Assembly: GCA_040437565.1 (NCBI GenBank)
Contig: JBDOQK010000016.1
Coordinates: 124,001-188,000 of the forward strand
Direction: 5' to 3'
Length of the DNA stretch: 64,000 nucleotides
Origin: Albugo candida
Taxonomy: Eukaryota > Oomycota > Peronosporomycetes > Albuginales
The translations under genes and the position numbers were made by a program. Of this stretch, positions 42,843-55,800 are shown one piece after another. Numbering within the stretch: the stretch's first letter is position 1; each line of letters begins with the position of its first letter. The notes beneath the pieces are model-generated. The model was not told the DNA's origin. It saw nothing but the letters and a program-made list of their open reading frames with translations, and did not search any database.

Positions 42843-43528
42843 ATGGTGGATATGGAACTATCAAGCAGTCAAAATAGCCACATTATCGATGTTTTCATGC
42901 CGACCTACATCATGAGTCCCACAGACGATGAAAAGTACGTCGCATAAGTCATCATTTCCTCCTTAATCAGTATGCGATAGGTTTCGTCGAAAACAAGTCT
43001 GCAAGCTCATTGGCGATTCGTTGAAATCCGAACTTGAAGAGAAGGTGTACGTGGAAGAAAATGTCAAAGCTTGGTGTAACAAAGTAGCAGATACTGTCAA
43101 GTCACGGATCCACAAAGAGTGCCATATTCCTCGGTACAAGTTTGTTGTCCAGTGCTTCATTGGCCAGCAAAAACTTCAAGATGTGCGCGTCACATCCCGG
43201 TGTTTATGCGATACCGAATTCGATAATCACGCATCTGCGACGTTCAATAGTGTAAGTGGCCAATACTACTGCTTTTGCAATTCTTTGGAAAGCTCCTCTG
43301 TCACTGTAGCAACATTTATGGGCGACCTGTGTTGTGTTTGGTTTCTATGCAAGTTGAAAAAGTGACTTATTTTACAATTGTATGCTAAATACAGTGTTTA
43401 CTGTGGTGCTCCAAAGTGTCTATCTTTTCGAGCGCAGCATTTCCCACGTAACTTGAAGATCCAGGTCTCCTTCAAACGTGCAGAAATGGTCCAGATTGGC
43501 GTGAATGAGCTCCAGCTGCACGCATAGC
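42843..43528 (+). CDS. Tctex-type dynein light chain
   Basis: Three exons by my reading: 42843-42934, 42981-43249 and 43395-43528, giving 164 residues. The Tctex1 domain is clear: FRRKQVCKLIGDSLKSELEE, NKVADTVKSRIHKECHIPRY, KFVVQCFIGQQKLQDVRVTS, RCLCDTEFDNHASATFN, and a last strand VFTVVLQSVYLFE in the third exon. These light chains dimerise and bind intermediate chains of cytoplasmic, axonemal or IFT dynein. The shape (long N-terminus, VRVTSRCLCD) is nearest the TCTEX1D2/DYNLT2B group, consistent with flagellated zoospores. The last 28 residues extend beyond the domain and are encoded antisense to the 3' end of the HAD gene (109-base overlap). The intron before exon 3 (145 nt) is unusually long for this window, and the third exon is inferred from similarity alone. 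Confidence 0.8.
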
Positions 43529-44178
43529 TCATTTATCGATGGGCGGACTATAAACTTCATCGATTTCCCAAGACATGCGCGATTTGCACGCACTTTAAGA
43601 TTCAGCAAAGCTTCTCGTTCGGTCGGTCCATCACCCACAGAAATTACATGTGTAAGCGTCTGATCTTCCATCATTTGCCAGATGGAGTAAACTTCGCGAT
43701 CAAACGCTTCAATTTTCCATCGATTTGGACATCCTGGATACAACTCTTCATACGTTGATCGCGCGGAAATGACCTTGATCGACGTGTTGAGATAAGGAAG
43801 CACGCGAGGCAGATATAACGACGCCGATAACTCCACCCATCCCGATTCCGCTGCAGTCACAATCACTACGTGGCCATTCTGCAATGCTTTTTCCAGTACA
43901 GACACTACGATATCTTGTAATCTTCTAAGCTGGTTTTGTACATTTACAGGGATTTTCGGTTGCTCGTTGATATACTTTGGACACAATCCCATCCGGGCGA
44001 GTTTGGAAGAAGCCATTAATGTATCATCTGCTCAGTATTCACTGTTAGTGAGCTTTGTATAAGTAAGAGAGAACGTACCCCAATCGAAGAAAATGATGGT
44101 CGAAGAATTCGACATTTTCTTTATCGGTGCAGTAAACGATTCTGATGTAAAAGTACCAATGCAGTTGTTTGAAACCAT
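43420..44178 (-). CDS. HAD-superfamily protein
   Basis: Two exons (44178-44079 and 44027-43420; 51-nt intron) give 235 residues. The intron sits inside the catalytic motif. The joined sequence reads IIFFDWDDTLMASS, the HAD motif I DxDx(T/V). A later HVISVGDGPTEREALL fits motif IV (GDGxxD-like). VIVTAAESGWVELS could be motif II. HAD enzymes are mostly phosphatases using the first Asp as nucleophile. The cap and substrate are not recognisable. Similar stand-alone proteins occur widely in oomycetes and other protists without a known role, as far as I know. It is convergent with the dynein light chain gene, with overlapping 3' ends. Confidence 0.8.
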
Positions 44179-44371
44179 TCTGAGTAGCAAACTATACAAT
44201 TTGATTCGTGTGTTTTGACACTCGCAACCACGTTCTGAATAGATGAGCTGTTTACTTGGAATGATCCTTAAGAGGACACACACTCATTCCTAACGTATGG
44301 GGTGGGGTATAAGTAACACGTGACACATTGTTAGCTTCAACACTTATAAGATCAAATAGCAAGTGCGTCAC

Positions 44372-44471
44372 NNNNNNNNNNNNNNNNNNNNNNNNNNNNN
44401 NNNNNNNNNNNNNNNNNNNNNNNNNNNNNNNNNNNNNNNNNNNNNNNNNNNNNNNNNNNNNNNNNNNNNNN
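44372..44471. other. Assembly gap without duplicated flanks
   Basis: This 100-N run is the only one with no visible repeated flank. It removes the C-terminal end of the FYVE-domain gene, so real sequence is missing and its length is unknown. Confidence 0.85.
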
Positions 44472-46500
44472 TTGTCAGAGGTGCGCATTCGTGGCAGCAA
44501 AATCGCCCGCAATGTGTACAATTGAGTTTGCGATGACCAAAACCGGGTTTCTTGCGACATAGCATGCAATTTGCTCGTTCTTTTTCCGATATAAATGTCG
44601 GTGGGAAGTGAATATGGGCGACTAGTTGCCGCAGCGATTTATGTGGTAGCTTTTCGAATACATTGTGACCTTCAGTGTCTTCTACATCCAATTTTGCACC
44701 GGCATGTACGAGAGCTCCGGCAATGTTCAATCGCTTCAGTTCGATCGCCGTATGAATCACAGTTTGGCTGTCGTGCATATCATTTGGATTCGCCCCATAC
44801 TTGAGGAGCATGCGGGGAATGATCACATTGTCTTCTCGTGTAGTAATGATGGAAATGATGAGTGGAGTAAGCTTCCGAGAATTCTTGACGTTGGTCACAG
44901 CTCCGTGCTCTAGCAACATGTGCACCATACCTGGACTCTTGGTCGCCGCAAAGTGCAAAGCCGTGTTTCCTTTATCATCTTCTAGATTGATGATATCCTC
45001 CAAAGGCTTGTATTGCTCCAGAATCAGTTTGACCAGCTGAGCAGTGCCACTTTTCACCGCCAGATGAAGTCCAGTTTGACCATGGTTGGGTTCGCGTTCG
45101 GCCAATTTGGAAGAACCTTTAACCCGTAGATGCTGCACTACGGCACGCAAATTTCCCCTCTGACACAAAGCGTGCAGTGCACTGAGAGGCTGACTTTGCT
45201 TCATCATATTACTATCCATCGAAGGCGCAATATCATCGTGGGAAATATCACTTGGCTGGGAGGAGAATGTGTCTTCCCTGGTATCCCGATCTATCTGATC
45301 AAAATCTTGGCTCGTCGGTAACGCTTGATTGCTTTTCAGGTCGTCTTCATCGTCATCGTCATCATCATCTTCTCGCAAATTCAGATCATTGCTAAATTGC
45401 ATTTTCTCTCTATCACCAGCCGAATATTTGTCGAAGGTACCAATGCTGCTAGAAATGGAAGGATTTCTGAGCATAGCAATGCTCTCTGGCTTACTTGGCA
45501 TACCGAGCATCGCAGTACTGGAATGCTGCTGAAGGAGCTTTTTCTTTGGGACTTGATCAGCAGTATGAGCTCGAAACGAATCAACCGATTCTTCTCCATC
45601 TTCAAACTCTTCATCACTTTCCACCAACTGATTATCAAACGAAGCCTCCTCATCAAACGCAGCCTCGGTCTCATCGTCAAACACAGCCTCAGTCTCATCG
45701 AACACAACTTCGGTCTTTTGCTCTTCAGATGGTTGTTCATCCACCTGATTGAAAAAAGCATCAAACTCATCTGCTGCAGCAATCCTAGCGGCTTCTAGCT
45801 TTTTGTACGTCTCTTCGTCCTGCTTTTCGGTCGTTTGTGGATCAATTCGTTTTGCTGTCCTGATAGTCGAATCCATCATGAAATTATGACCCGTCATGTC
45901 GGAAGGATTTTCTTCGCCACCATTCGATCCGGTGAATTGAGAAAACAATGACGTTCGCTGCTTACCAAGGGCTTTATACCCACGAGATCCCCTATTGGAA
46001 AATCGTTGTTTTCCACCTTCTGCTGCTTTGACTTGTTGCGCTTCTTTATTGACATTCTGATTCGTGTGTGGTTCAGACCCCACTTTCTCATCCGTCGCTT
46101 TCTCCTTAGGTTTTCTGAATCTCAACGTCGCAGGAAGATCACATTCCTGGAGATACGCAACAGCTTCCTGCAGCGATATCGTTGTCATGTCTTTGATGTT
46201 GATGGACAATAAAATATCTCCTGCCGCGACATTTTTAATCCCAAACGGGAATCCCTTTCCAGTAACGCGACTGACAGATACACCAATTCCCGGATTCGTG
46301 CTCGAAGCTTCTTCCTCCAATGTTGTGAGAGCGATTCCGAGATCACCGCCTTCCCAAATGAGCTGATACTCGACCATTTCATCGGTTTCCGAGTCATGAA
46401 CCGAGTCAACAAAGCTCCCAACCAAATCCTTGACATCCGCCACTTGCTCGTCGATCCACGCTGTGGCGTTCTCGTTATTATTCAACGTCGTTGCTGTCAT
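44472..46500 (-). CDS. PDZ-ankyrin-FYVE protein, 3' end lost in gap
   Basis: A single frame of about 676 residues running into the gap. A PDZ domain spans about residues 44-130 (GDLGIALTTLEEE, AAGDILLSIN, SLQEAVAYLQ). An acidic middle has short repeats (DETEAVFDDETEAAFDEEAS) and an Asp run at about 385-392. Ankyrin repeats occupy about 440-635 (GQTGLHLAVKSG, GNTALHFAATKS, LLEHGAVTNVKN). A FYVE-like zinc finger starts near residue 650 (CMLCRKKPGFGHRKLNCTHC, then FCCHEC). The last zinc ligand pair is not seen. The basic RRHHCR signature is replaced by RKLNCTHC, so PI3P binding is uncertain. FYVE-ankyrin proteins work on endosomes, and oomycetes are rich in unusual FYVE fusions. After the gap the frame stays open to 44252, but I cannot say whether that is coding. 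Confidence 0.88.
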
Positions 46501-46595
46501 ATTAATCGTTTTAAAGGTATATTAAATTTTTTTACTAAACGCTTCTTACAAAATTTTCATACAGTCATTCGACTCGAAGAGTTCAGCAAGTCGAA

Positions 46596-46633
46596 ATATG
46601 ATTGGTGGATAGACATGATCCGACCAATCATAT
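46596..46633. promoter_or_regulatory. Inverted repeat carrying two CCAAT boxes
   Basis: ATATGATTGGT at 46596-46606 is perfectly mirrored by ACCAATCATAT at 46623-46633 with a 16-base loop. Each arm holds a CCAAT box, in opposite orientation. It lies about 100 bases upstream of the PDZ-ankyrin-FYVE start, the usual place for NF-Y sites. Confidence 0.45.
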
Positions 46634-46654
46634 CGTACCTTTTAAAGCATAAAG

Positions 46655-46806
46655 AGCGAGATCCTTTCCGACCGAAAGAGNNNNNNNNNNNNNNNNNNNN
46701 NNNNNNNNNNNNNNNNNNNNNNNNNNNNNNNNNNNNNNNNNNNNNNNNNNNNNNNNNNNNNNNNNNNNNNNNNNNNNNNNAGCGAGATCCTTTCCGACCG
46801 AAAGAG
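46655..46806. repeat. Assembly gap with duplicated flanks (26 bp)
   Basis: The 26 bases at 46655-46680 recur at 46781-46806 around 100 N. Confidence 0.9.
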
Positions 46807-46842
46807 TGATGTGCAGCCTTTCCTCACGACACAAACGAGACA

Positions 46843-49800
46843 TTAACTGAAAGCGGTAGACATCCGAGATCGTACTTGATCACAGATTGTTTGTCTGCTT
46901 CCATTGTCTAATTGCAAATGGATCCAAAAGACGGAATAATGCGTCTGCGAATTTCCGGTATTCTGCTCTCGGAAACCAATTGCTAATTTGTTTAGCTGCA
47001 TTAAATCTTCCTCGACGACTTGAATATCGCTGAGGGAGAAGCTCTTCATGACGCACTCCTCCATTGGAAATCTGCCCACGAGATACATTCTATCGCGTGA
47101 TGCGAGTAAGGCGACAGGAAGGCTTGGGTCAATGCCTTCCAAAAGAGTCCGATTGTGTTCGGAAAGCCAATGCACAGTATCTGAAGTCAGGTCTGTCCAG
47201 TTTGCGTACGCCATCACAATGTCTCCGTGAGATTCCAATAGGACTTTAAGGCGATATCGCTGTATCGGATTGCAGCGCGCGTGCCAAATAATTGGTTCCA
47301 TTCCAATCGCAATCTCGGAAATCCTTTGTGGAGATCTCTGAATACCAGATCCATACAGAATTCCATCTGAAGTGTGCGATAGAAAGCTAGCAACTCCAGC
47401 AACTGGTCGTGCCACGACACCGACAATTCCTTTGCCGACTCCAGTCATAATGTCTACCATTCCGGTCTCCAAACCTTCAGATCTCCGGTCGTTGTAAATC
47501 GCGATTGGGTTCGCGATGACTCCTGTTGCAGCGTCAACAACGCCTGTACCGATCGATCCAAGACCATTACGTAATGCTGATGATAACTCTGTCGATCGTT
47601 TATGATCGTATCGACTTTTCTGATTTGATGGTAAGGAGATATGGTCCATCGTACGCGAAATGGAATACGTAAAGCCTGCAAATGACAGCAATGTAGCTTC
47701 CGACGTATGCCGAATGAACGAAGCTGCACCGGTCAACAGGCCTTTCGTCACACTCCACGGGTTGTAGCCGTCTGTCCTGGCTGCATGAAGAGGATGATGC
47801 AAGAAATCTCTGACTCCAGCGCTCAGCAATCGAATAAACCCTCTGCGAACATGAAGCGAATTAGTTGTGTCCTATCAAACAAGTTGGAACGTACGCGGGA
47901 TTCCCAAAGATATTCAAAGACATGAGTAACATGGGCGCTCGCATTATTGTATCGGCGACATAACTCGCAGCCAATTCCTTCAAGATTTGATCTGAAAATT
48001 GCGAAANNNNNNNNNNNNNNNNNNNNNNNNNNNNNNNNNNNNNNNNNNNNNNNNNNNNNNNNNNNNNNNNNNNNNNNNNNNNNNNNNNNNNNNNNNNNNN
48101 NNNNNNGCAATGTAGCTTCCGACGTATGCCGAATGAACGAAGCTGCACCGGTCAACAGGCCTTTCGTCACACTCCACGGGTTGTAGCCGTCTGTCCTGGC
48201 TGCATGAAGAGGATGATGCAAGAAATCTCTGACTCCAGCGCTCAGCAATCGAATAAACCCTCTGCGAACATGAAGCGAATTAGTTGTGTCCTATCAAACA
48301 AGTTGGAACGTACGCGGGATTCCCAAAGATATTCAAAGACATGAGTAACATGGGCGCTCGCATTATTGTATCGGCGACATAACTCGCAGCCAATTCCTTC
48401 AAGATTTGATCTGAAAATTGCGAAAGCTGAGCTGCTTGAAACGCATTGAATGCCAGCACCGTGCCGTTAAGGCTGTCCAGAATCGGAAGTCGTGTTCGAG
48501 CAGTGATGCTGAATCGCAATTCACTGAGTGACAAGAATCCAATGTAGATTGGTGCTTGTTTCGTGAGTCGAATCTTCCTCAGACAATGCTCGTTCCAGCT
48601 GAGAGACTTTCGCTCCGTGTCATTAACCGACCTCGGTATTGCATCCATGATTGGCTGGACAAATCGATAGAGACTCGAGCTGATTGCGTCTTCAAACTGC
48701 ATTGAATAAACGATCAGCGATTATTGGCAAAACATGTTTGGGTACCTGCACAGCCACAGCATCCATTTTCATTTCGATTGTATGGTAATAAGGAGCGATA
48801 TGAGACTCGCGATTGGTGTGCACGTATATGACTCGAACAAAGAAGCAGCTCTGGTGCATGACTTCCATTTGCCCGTACGAGCTTTGTGCTAGGATTCTTA
48901 TAAGGCTTTCGTGTGGATCTGCTGGATCGATCTGGTCCGAATCTGTTTGAACTTTGCTGGCGCTTTGAAAATGCATCACGACCGGATACGTGCTTTCTGG
49001 AGAGGTGTCATCCACCTGCATATTCTTCATACAAAGCGAGACGATCGTAAAGGCTTCCACGTGCGGAAAAAGGCCGGTCTTTTGATCTGCCTTCAATCCT
49101 TCGAGAGCGGGGACTCCCACCACCGCCAATATCATCAAGTCCCAGAACGCGACTCGGAGAAGCTCTTGGTACAAAAACTCACCCGATCTCGTGTGTGACC
49201 CATTCACTACTTGATACTCATCGAGGCAATGGATCAGAAGGCTTCGAAAGTGGAAATTGAGCTTAATGTCGCTCCCTGGACGCTCTTGAAGGCAAAGCTT
49301 GGGTGTCGTTGGAGGCTTTGGTGTCTCCATTGGATCATCAATGCACACGATCGAGATACAGCACGTTCCTGCATGGTATGCTGAGCTGACGAGAAAGACG
49401 ACAGGAGACTTTGACGTTGGGAATTTGATAAATTGGATGCCTTGGACCTGCCAAATCACCTGTGACCATCCTAATCGCGGGCACCCGATCTTGTATCGGA
49501 CCTTTTGACCGCCTCTTCTTACATCCGAGTCAAACTCTTCATTCTCGGACGATGACTGTAAGATCCAAGCATGAAATTCTGTATCTTTAGCAATCGAATT
49601 ACTCTGCTTCTCCAGCAAAACCCAGTCAAAGTCCATCAAATGAGTTTCGCCAATAACTTGAGCTTGAGAAGGAACTCCCATCAATGAGATCGCAAGCGGT
49701 GATGTCCATTCATTTCGGAGTATTAAAGGTGGCGCTGGGTCAATGAAGAAGAGCACGTGCACAGATTGGTCGATCATTGTGACGGTATATGAGACCATCT

Positions 49801-52800
49801 GATGCTTTCCATCTTTGTTTCGTATCAACACGCGTTGATGGTCGACCCGATTTGATGGAGCGGGGTACGTATGCGCTTCAGACTCTGTATGAAGGACGTC
49901 GTTCCTCCATAAAGAGAGATCGATCGATACGATATCGGACCACGAAATCGTATCGCCTTGCATCATTCCGATGACGAATCGACAGAAGAGCTGGCTTTCC
50001 CGTTCAGACGCGTCAGATGAATCAAATCCAATCCACGAGCGGAAGAAGCCTCGCGGCTTTGAACTTGATGGTTCACGAATCCTTTGGACCGAGTAGAGTT
50101 TTGGACACCATGGAGAAGTTTGCTGAAAAAGATACTTCGAGATCAGTTTTCAACCAGCAACGCAGAAACGATTACGTACGGCAGCTTCGTCGATGCAAAG
50201 GAGCTCATCCATCGATGCAAAGTATAGATCCAAATCCTGTTCAACGAATCAGTATCACTAACGAGTGTAGAAAGCTATCGTACCGTGTGATCAAACACCA
50301 CGATGCTGGGTCGGATGCGCAATGACGGCATTTCCGATACTCCCTCGAGTTTCACGAAAAAGGTCGACATGAAGCTGCTTCCCGCTATGACCTGGCAGAT
50401 TCTGGCGGGCCCACCGAGTAAGAGCTCGATTTCAGTCGACCAGACACAGTCGTCTCGATCAGAGTCTTCCGTTTGTCCAAGTCGTATGAGAATCCGATGG
50501 TCCCGCAATTCACACGGAAGTGAGCCATTCGCATTTGCGTCCAAAGCGATACTTTCCATCTGTCGATTTTCCGAGAGCGTACACAGTTGCAATCGAATCG
50601 CCTGAGATGAATCGTTTTGGACGAACAAATTGTTTCGTATTCGGATGACAACAAGAGCACGTCTCGATTCCGTGTTGGGCGATTTGGACGCGTTAGTAGA
50701 GATCTGTATGCGATATCCCTTTGAAAGTATCGTTTCGTCAATGTCTTTGTGAAAGCCCGGAAGAGCCACATTGATAGACATGGAAGCATCGGTCCATTTG
50801 ACACTCAGCTGAGATGGTCGGCGTGGTGTGACGCTGGTGTCAATCTGTGTTTGTCCTTGTGGGATGCACACATGAGCTTCCTTGTCCTCCTCCGACGTCG
50901 TATCTCTCAATAAAGCGAGAATGGGATGACACAGCTCGTTGGTGATGCTGAAAGCTGGAACGACTTCAAGCACCAACCATGTATACCGCAAGCCAAGATA
51001 AGTATCCGTGATCGCGTGTTTGATCGTTCGAGACAAATGAACGCCAACATGAACCACTCCAGCAGCAGAATTGTCTCTCAGTACTCCGATATCGACCAAT
51101 GTTTGATCCCTTGTTGGATAGTAAGGATCCAATGGAGCCGGGAAAATGGCTTGACCTTTCAATGAGACCAGGATCTTAGTCTCGAGACAGTCAGAACTCG
51201 TGATGGATACGTCGAGGAGGTTCTTTGTCATGGCACACTGACGTGCGTTGGCAGAGATCTGATACTGAAAGTCTTTTGCGGCCACTCGTATTGGTATTTT
51301 GAGATGATTCCTTATCGTCAATGTTGGATGTAATGTCACGATACTTTGACGTTTACAGAGCTGATGCGAGACCCATAAGAAGCCGTGCGTTGTGAGCTTT
51401 CTACCAGTGACCGCAGAATGTTTGATCCTGCATGGCTCACTCCAAAGCTTCTCACTCGTATCCAAGCTGAATTCCATGCAAAAAGGGAGATCGAGTTGAG
51501 CCCAGCTATACGCTGTCGACTTGCCCGCATCCAGTCTGAGCTGCTCGTTTGATCCTTCCTGACGATACCACACAGCTTGACCGACGTTGTTGACCAGTAC
51601 TATTCGCATCTCAGGCAGGAGAAGAGTATCGTTTCGTGAGGTAATCGCAATATCGTCTCGAGGTTGTCCCAAGGAAGCACACATATCCGTCAAATACGCA
51701 GCCATAAGTATCGCGTTCTGCGTCAAAAAGATCGAACCTGGGTCCATCTGGAATGTGAGAACAAGTCCGGATGCGCTGTGTCGAGTCTGAAGGTCAAGTT
51801 TACAAGGTGACAGTAACGAGATAGTAGCAAGTTGTGCGATATTCTCCATAGCAATCTGAAGATGAAATGTTATTCGAATCTGTGTGGATGCCTCTGTAGC
51901 CATTTGGTCGAGCCTGAGACGCATCTCCAAAGCTTTGAATACGACGATATCGTGGGAATACTTTTCAAATGTGTAATGGCAAATGGAGCCGATGACCTCA
52001 ATCGGACATATTTGTATAGAAAGCGTCTTGTACGCATTCATAGCCAGCCGTGACTTCACTTGGATCGAAGATGCAACTAAGGCGCTGATCGTCAATCGCT
52101 TCTCTTGTTCTTTATCCTCAATCAGAGGCGAACGCCAACGAACTTCCCAGCGATCAGAGGCTGGTGCATGCTGAATCATCACGTGTCGAATCTGGTTGGT
52201 GAGGTCAAGATCATCGTCTTCATGTTCCTGGGGATCGTATTGTTCATCGTTCGTCTGGGAAATATACTCGTCGTGGGTTCCCCACGGGATGTAAAAGTGT
52301 CCTACAAGCTCATAAAGGCCTCGATCATAGTTCCAGTATCGTATCTGGCAAAAAAGATCGGCTTCTCGATCGTATTGAGCTGTAGGCCATCCACTTGGAA
52401 GTCCAGTTGGAGGATGTGGAACAGGAAACACGATTATTTCATCGACAGTCCGAGGAAGATGATAACTCCAATGCATCGACATCCATCCATTCGCGTGATC
52501 TTCAACGTTCCAAGCGTCCTGGTTAGCATTCTCAATCAGTTGACTGACTTCATATTGCGAATTGCTTGCGAGATGCGTGCGAATGCGATACTCCGAGTTC
52601 GAGGATGTTGGCTGCTGGATGTAGACGTTCCCAGTTTCTACTGTCAGCGATTCTTTCAACACGAGTTCGCCTGGTGAAGGATGATCGTGCGGCTTGATGA
52701 TTCGAGAGAGGTCGTTCAGATCGTCTGTGGATTGATCGATTGAAAGTGGCTCTCTCTCAGTTCGAATGTGTGCTTTCTGTGCACTTTGGTCTTTCGTCCG

Positions 52801-55800
52801 CAAGGGATTCACTGACAGCAACAACAGCGCTCGTAATGTATACGGAGACGCTCTACACTTGATGGAGCCAGCGTCCACAATCGCAGTGAGAGATGTACAA
52901 CTCGTCAGAGAATACGTTTGCTCATAGAAATGCTTCTCCAGCACCACAACGCAATGTCCGACGCCTCGTGCACTAAACTCTTCGATGAAGTCATACTTTG
53001 TGCACGTATTTGCCGAACGTATGAGAGCCCAAAATTGCGGCCAGGAGCTCGTCTGTGTGTCAGTTTGTTGGATCGGGAGAACACTTTGGACGATCGGCGC
53101 TTTCTCTGCGACTCGGATACAGATCTTCTCGACATTCACAATCACGTTCATCCATTCATAAGGTAAGAAGCGGTACAACGGGCTATGTTTGCGCTGGGTA
53201 CTCGCTCGATTAGACGTTGTGTCGTTCAAGCTACAGGTTACAAAACCCTGACCAAATGACAGCCATATTCTCGGCGCTACAGCCCATTGGTTGCTTGCAG
53301 ATCTCTCTCCTGTGAACGATAAAATACTTGGGAGAATCAAAAATTTCCAGCTTATCTTCTCGCTGGCGATTTCGAATGGAGTTGGAGTCGTCTTTTGTAT
53401 CTGAGGTACGATTTGGAACGTTGATTTTGGCAAAGGTACAGCAAGAAATTCCGTCAATATCTGTAGGAATGTGGCCGAGAGATGGAGTTGAAACGATTGT
53501 ACGTCCACACATACGAGACGACTCGATGAATTGCTTCCATTTTGTGTGATTTCAAGCAAGCTCCATTGACCGGAAACAAGTTTTCCGAAATAATTACTGA
53601 CGTCATTTTGCCATAAAACGGGATCCGAAAGCGGTCCAATAATCAAATTCTCGACGTTTGAAATACAGTGCCCGATGACGAAATTTTGCATATAAAAGCT
53701 GCCCGAGTGCGTGACGTTCGAGTGGCGCCAACCAATGTGTCCAAGCCTCGAGCGAATACACTGCCCCAATGTGATAAGAACGCCATCAACAGCGAGATCC
53801 ATCGCTATTGCCATCTGCTTGGTATCGCAGGTCGGCGAGCTTGAGCTTCTTGTTGTTCCATGGACCACAAAAGATCGCCTAGCACAATTCGCAGCAGCAA
53901 GCAGTGTACTCATTTGGACGACAATTCTATCAAAATGGTGCTTTTCTGCTTGGATGCGAACTTTTGTAAGGGAAATCGCCCATTTTTGCACTTTGGGCTC
54001 TGCGATGATCTCACAAGTGGCATTGCACGGTCCAATGACGACATGTTTGGACTTTATGGACACTCGAAGTAGTCGTTCGAGGCCAAACGCTTGGTCAGCA
54101 TTGCGGTCTGATTGCCATTCAATGATCGAGAATTCCAATTTGCTCAGATGAAAGGATACCTGTCGTTGTTTATTGCGATTTTGATGTCCTGGACGACATA
54201 TCAATTCCAAGTGAGACGGTAAAGCTTGAGCGTTGAATGGAGAATAACGGAATCGTTCCAGCCAAAGATCGTTCCATGAGCTGCTCGATGATGAAATAAA
54301 GTCAAAACTGAGGACCACAGGATCCTTCCCGAACGCATTTTCATCATCAGTGGTAGAGTTGATGAGAACGAGTCGTTGGCTGCGGATTGCCACAGACACC
54401 TCCATCTCAGCGATATTTGCAAGCCGATACTGTTGTTTTGCTGATGGTTTATGTCGCTCTGTGCGTTCTCTTGTAGCGTGATCACACCGTCGACATGAAC
54501 AACAAGATGCGGCCGATACTGAAGCGATTAGAAGAATAGACGACGTGCTTAGAGCAATGTCAAAGCTCTCCATAGAAGCGGCCAATACGACTTCGTCAAA
54601 GTGCTCGTCCGATTTCATCATATAATTGGAGAAGACCAACGAAAAGCATGCCGTGCTCGTCGTCGCGGGAGGAATCGTTGCATACGAATCTCGTTTGGTT
54701 TCGATAAGCAACGGAATTTCAGCTGTACTCGGCGAGGAACATCGGGCGCTCGCTTGATGTCTGAAAGCCCGTACGATGGAGCTGGTAATTGTCCATGAAA
54801 GGAGAGGACCAGACATCTCGACTTTCCCACCTGATGGATGTGCCTCACTCAACATTGCCGCCTTCACAGCCTGTAATTCCACGACATCCAAGTAGAGCAG
54901 AAATGCAAGAAAAATGCTGTCTGGAAGCACTCCAAAGTCACCAAAATTGTTACCAACGCGATCCGTGAGCGCTATTCCTTCCGTGATGCGCATATTCATG
55001 ACGTAGAATTGACCATCGAGCATGATCAATGGATCTAGACAATCTCGAAGCTTTCTTTGTGAATCAACTGCGAATTCTATCGAATTACTTTCCATCTGAA
55101 GCCAGCCGTATCGAGTAGTGATTGAGTGGGGATTTCCGCCTAAAGCTCGCTGAAAGTCTCCGTGACAGCTTACTTTCAAGCAGTCGATTGCCAACTTGAA
55201 CGTAGAAATCATATCGGGTGCAAGACCTTGTTTGGAAAATTCTGTGGCAGCTGGAATCGGGCTCAGCGCTTTGCAGATGAAGGGAAGTCGATACAGCCAA
55301 TACATCTATCAGAATCGTCTTAGCGTGATTCAGAAGGAGAGTTGTGGCTTACATTATAACGTGACAGCTTCAGATCCACTTTGCCGATTCTAACGACAAC
55401 AACCAGTTTCCTGGATGATTCTTTGCCATCTATAGACTTGGTCTCATCCGAGTACGATGAAGAAGCTTCGATTCCTCCAAGCTGTAAGACATCGATCCAG
55501 GATGGAAGGTACCCAACACTATTCGGAAGTTTGCAATAAAGCTTCGTGACTGAGAGCTTCCATGTGAGATCCAAAGCTGTTCCAACGATTCTTTTCGAGT
55601 CCGCGGTCTGAGTGGATTCCACTCGAACGGAAGGAAGAAGAAGACTCATTCCTGGATTCATATCGAGCGATCCGCCGGCAAAAGAGATCTCCACGCGAGT
55701 ATCCGAACTCACAGAGTAAAGCTGTCCCACGTTTTCTTCAGTTGGGGTTTGCTTGCGAGTAAATCTCTTCTCGAGCTCTATTGTCGCAACTTGTACCGTT

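Larger units (their letters stand above)
46501..46842. other. Promoter region of the PDZ-ankyrin-FYVE gene, with gap
   Basis: Holds a gap and an inverted repeat with CCAAT boxes. A plus-strand stretch from about 46565 also reads as protein (EEFSKSKYDWWIDMIRPI and on, to a stop at 46807), but no neighbouring exon supports it. Confidence 0.4.

Noticed and set aside
46396-46809. Plus-strand frame through the PDZ-ankyrin-FYVE start and the gap
   Set aside because: Most of it is antisense to the established gene; only the last 80 bases look protein-like and no partner exon is visible.
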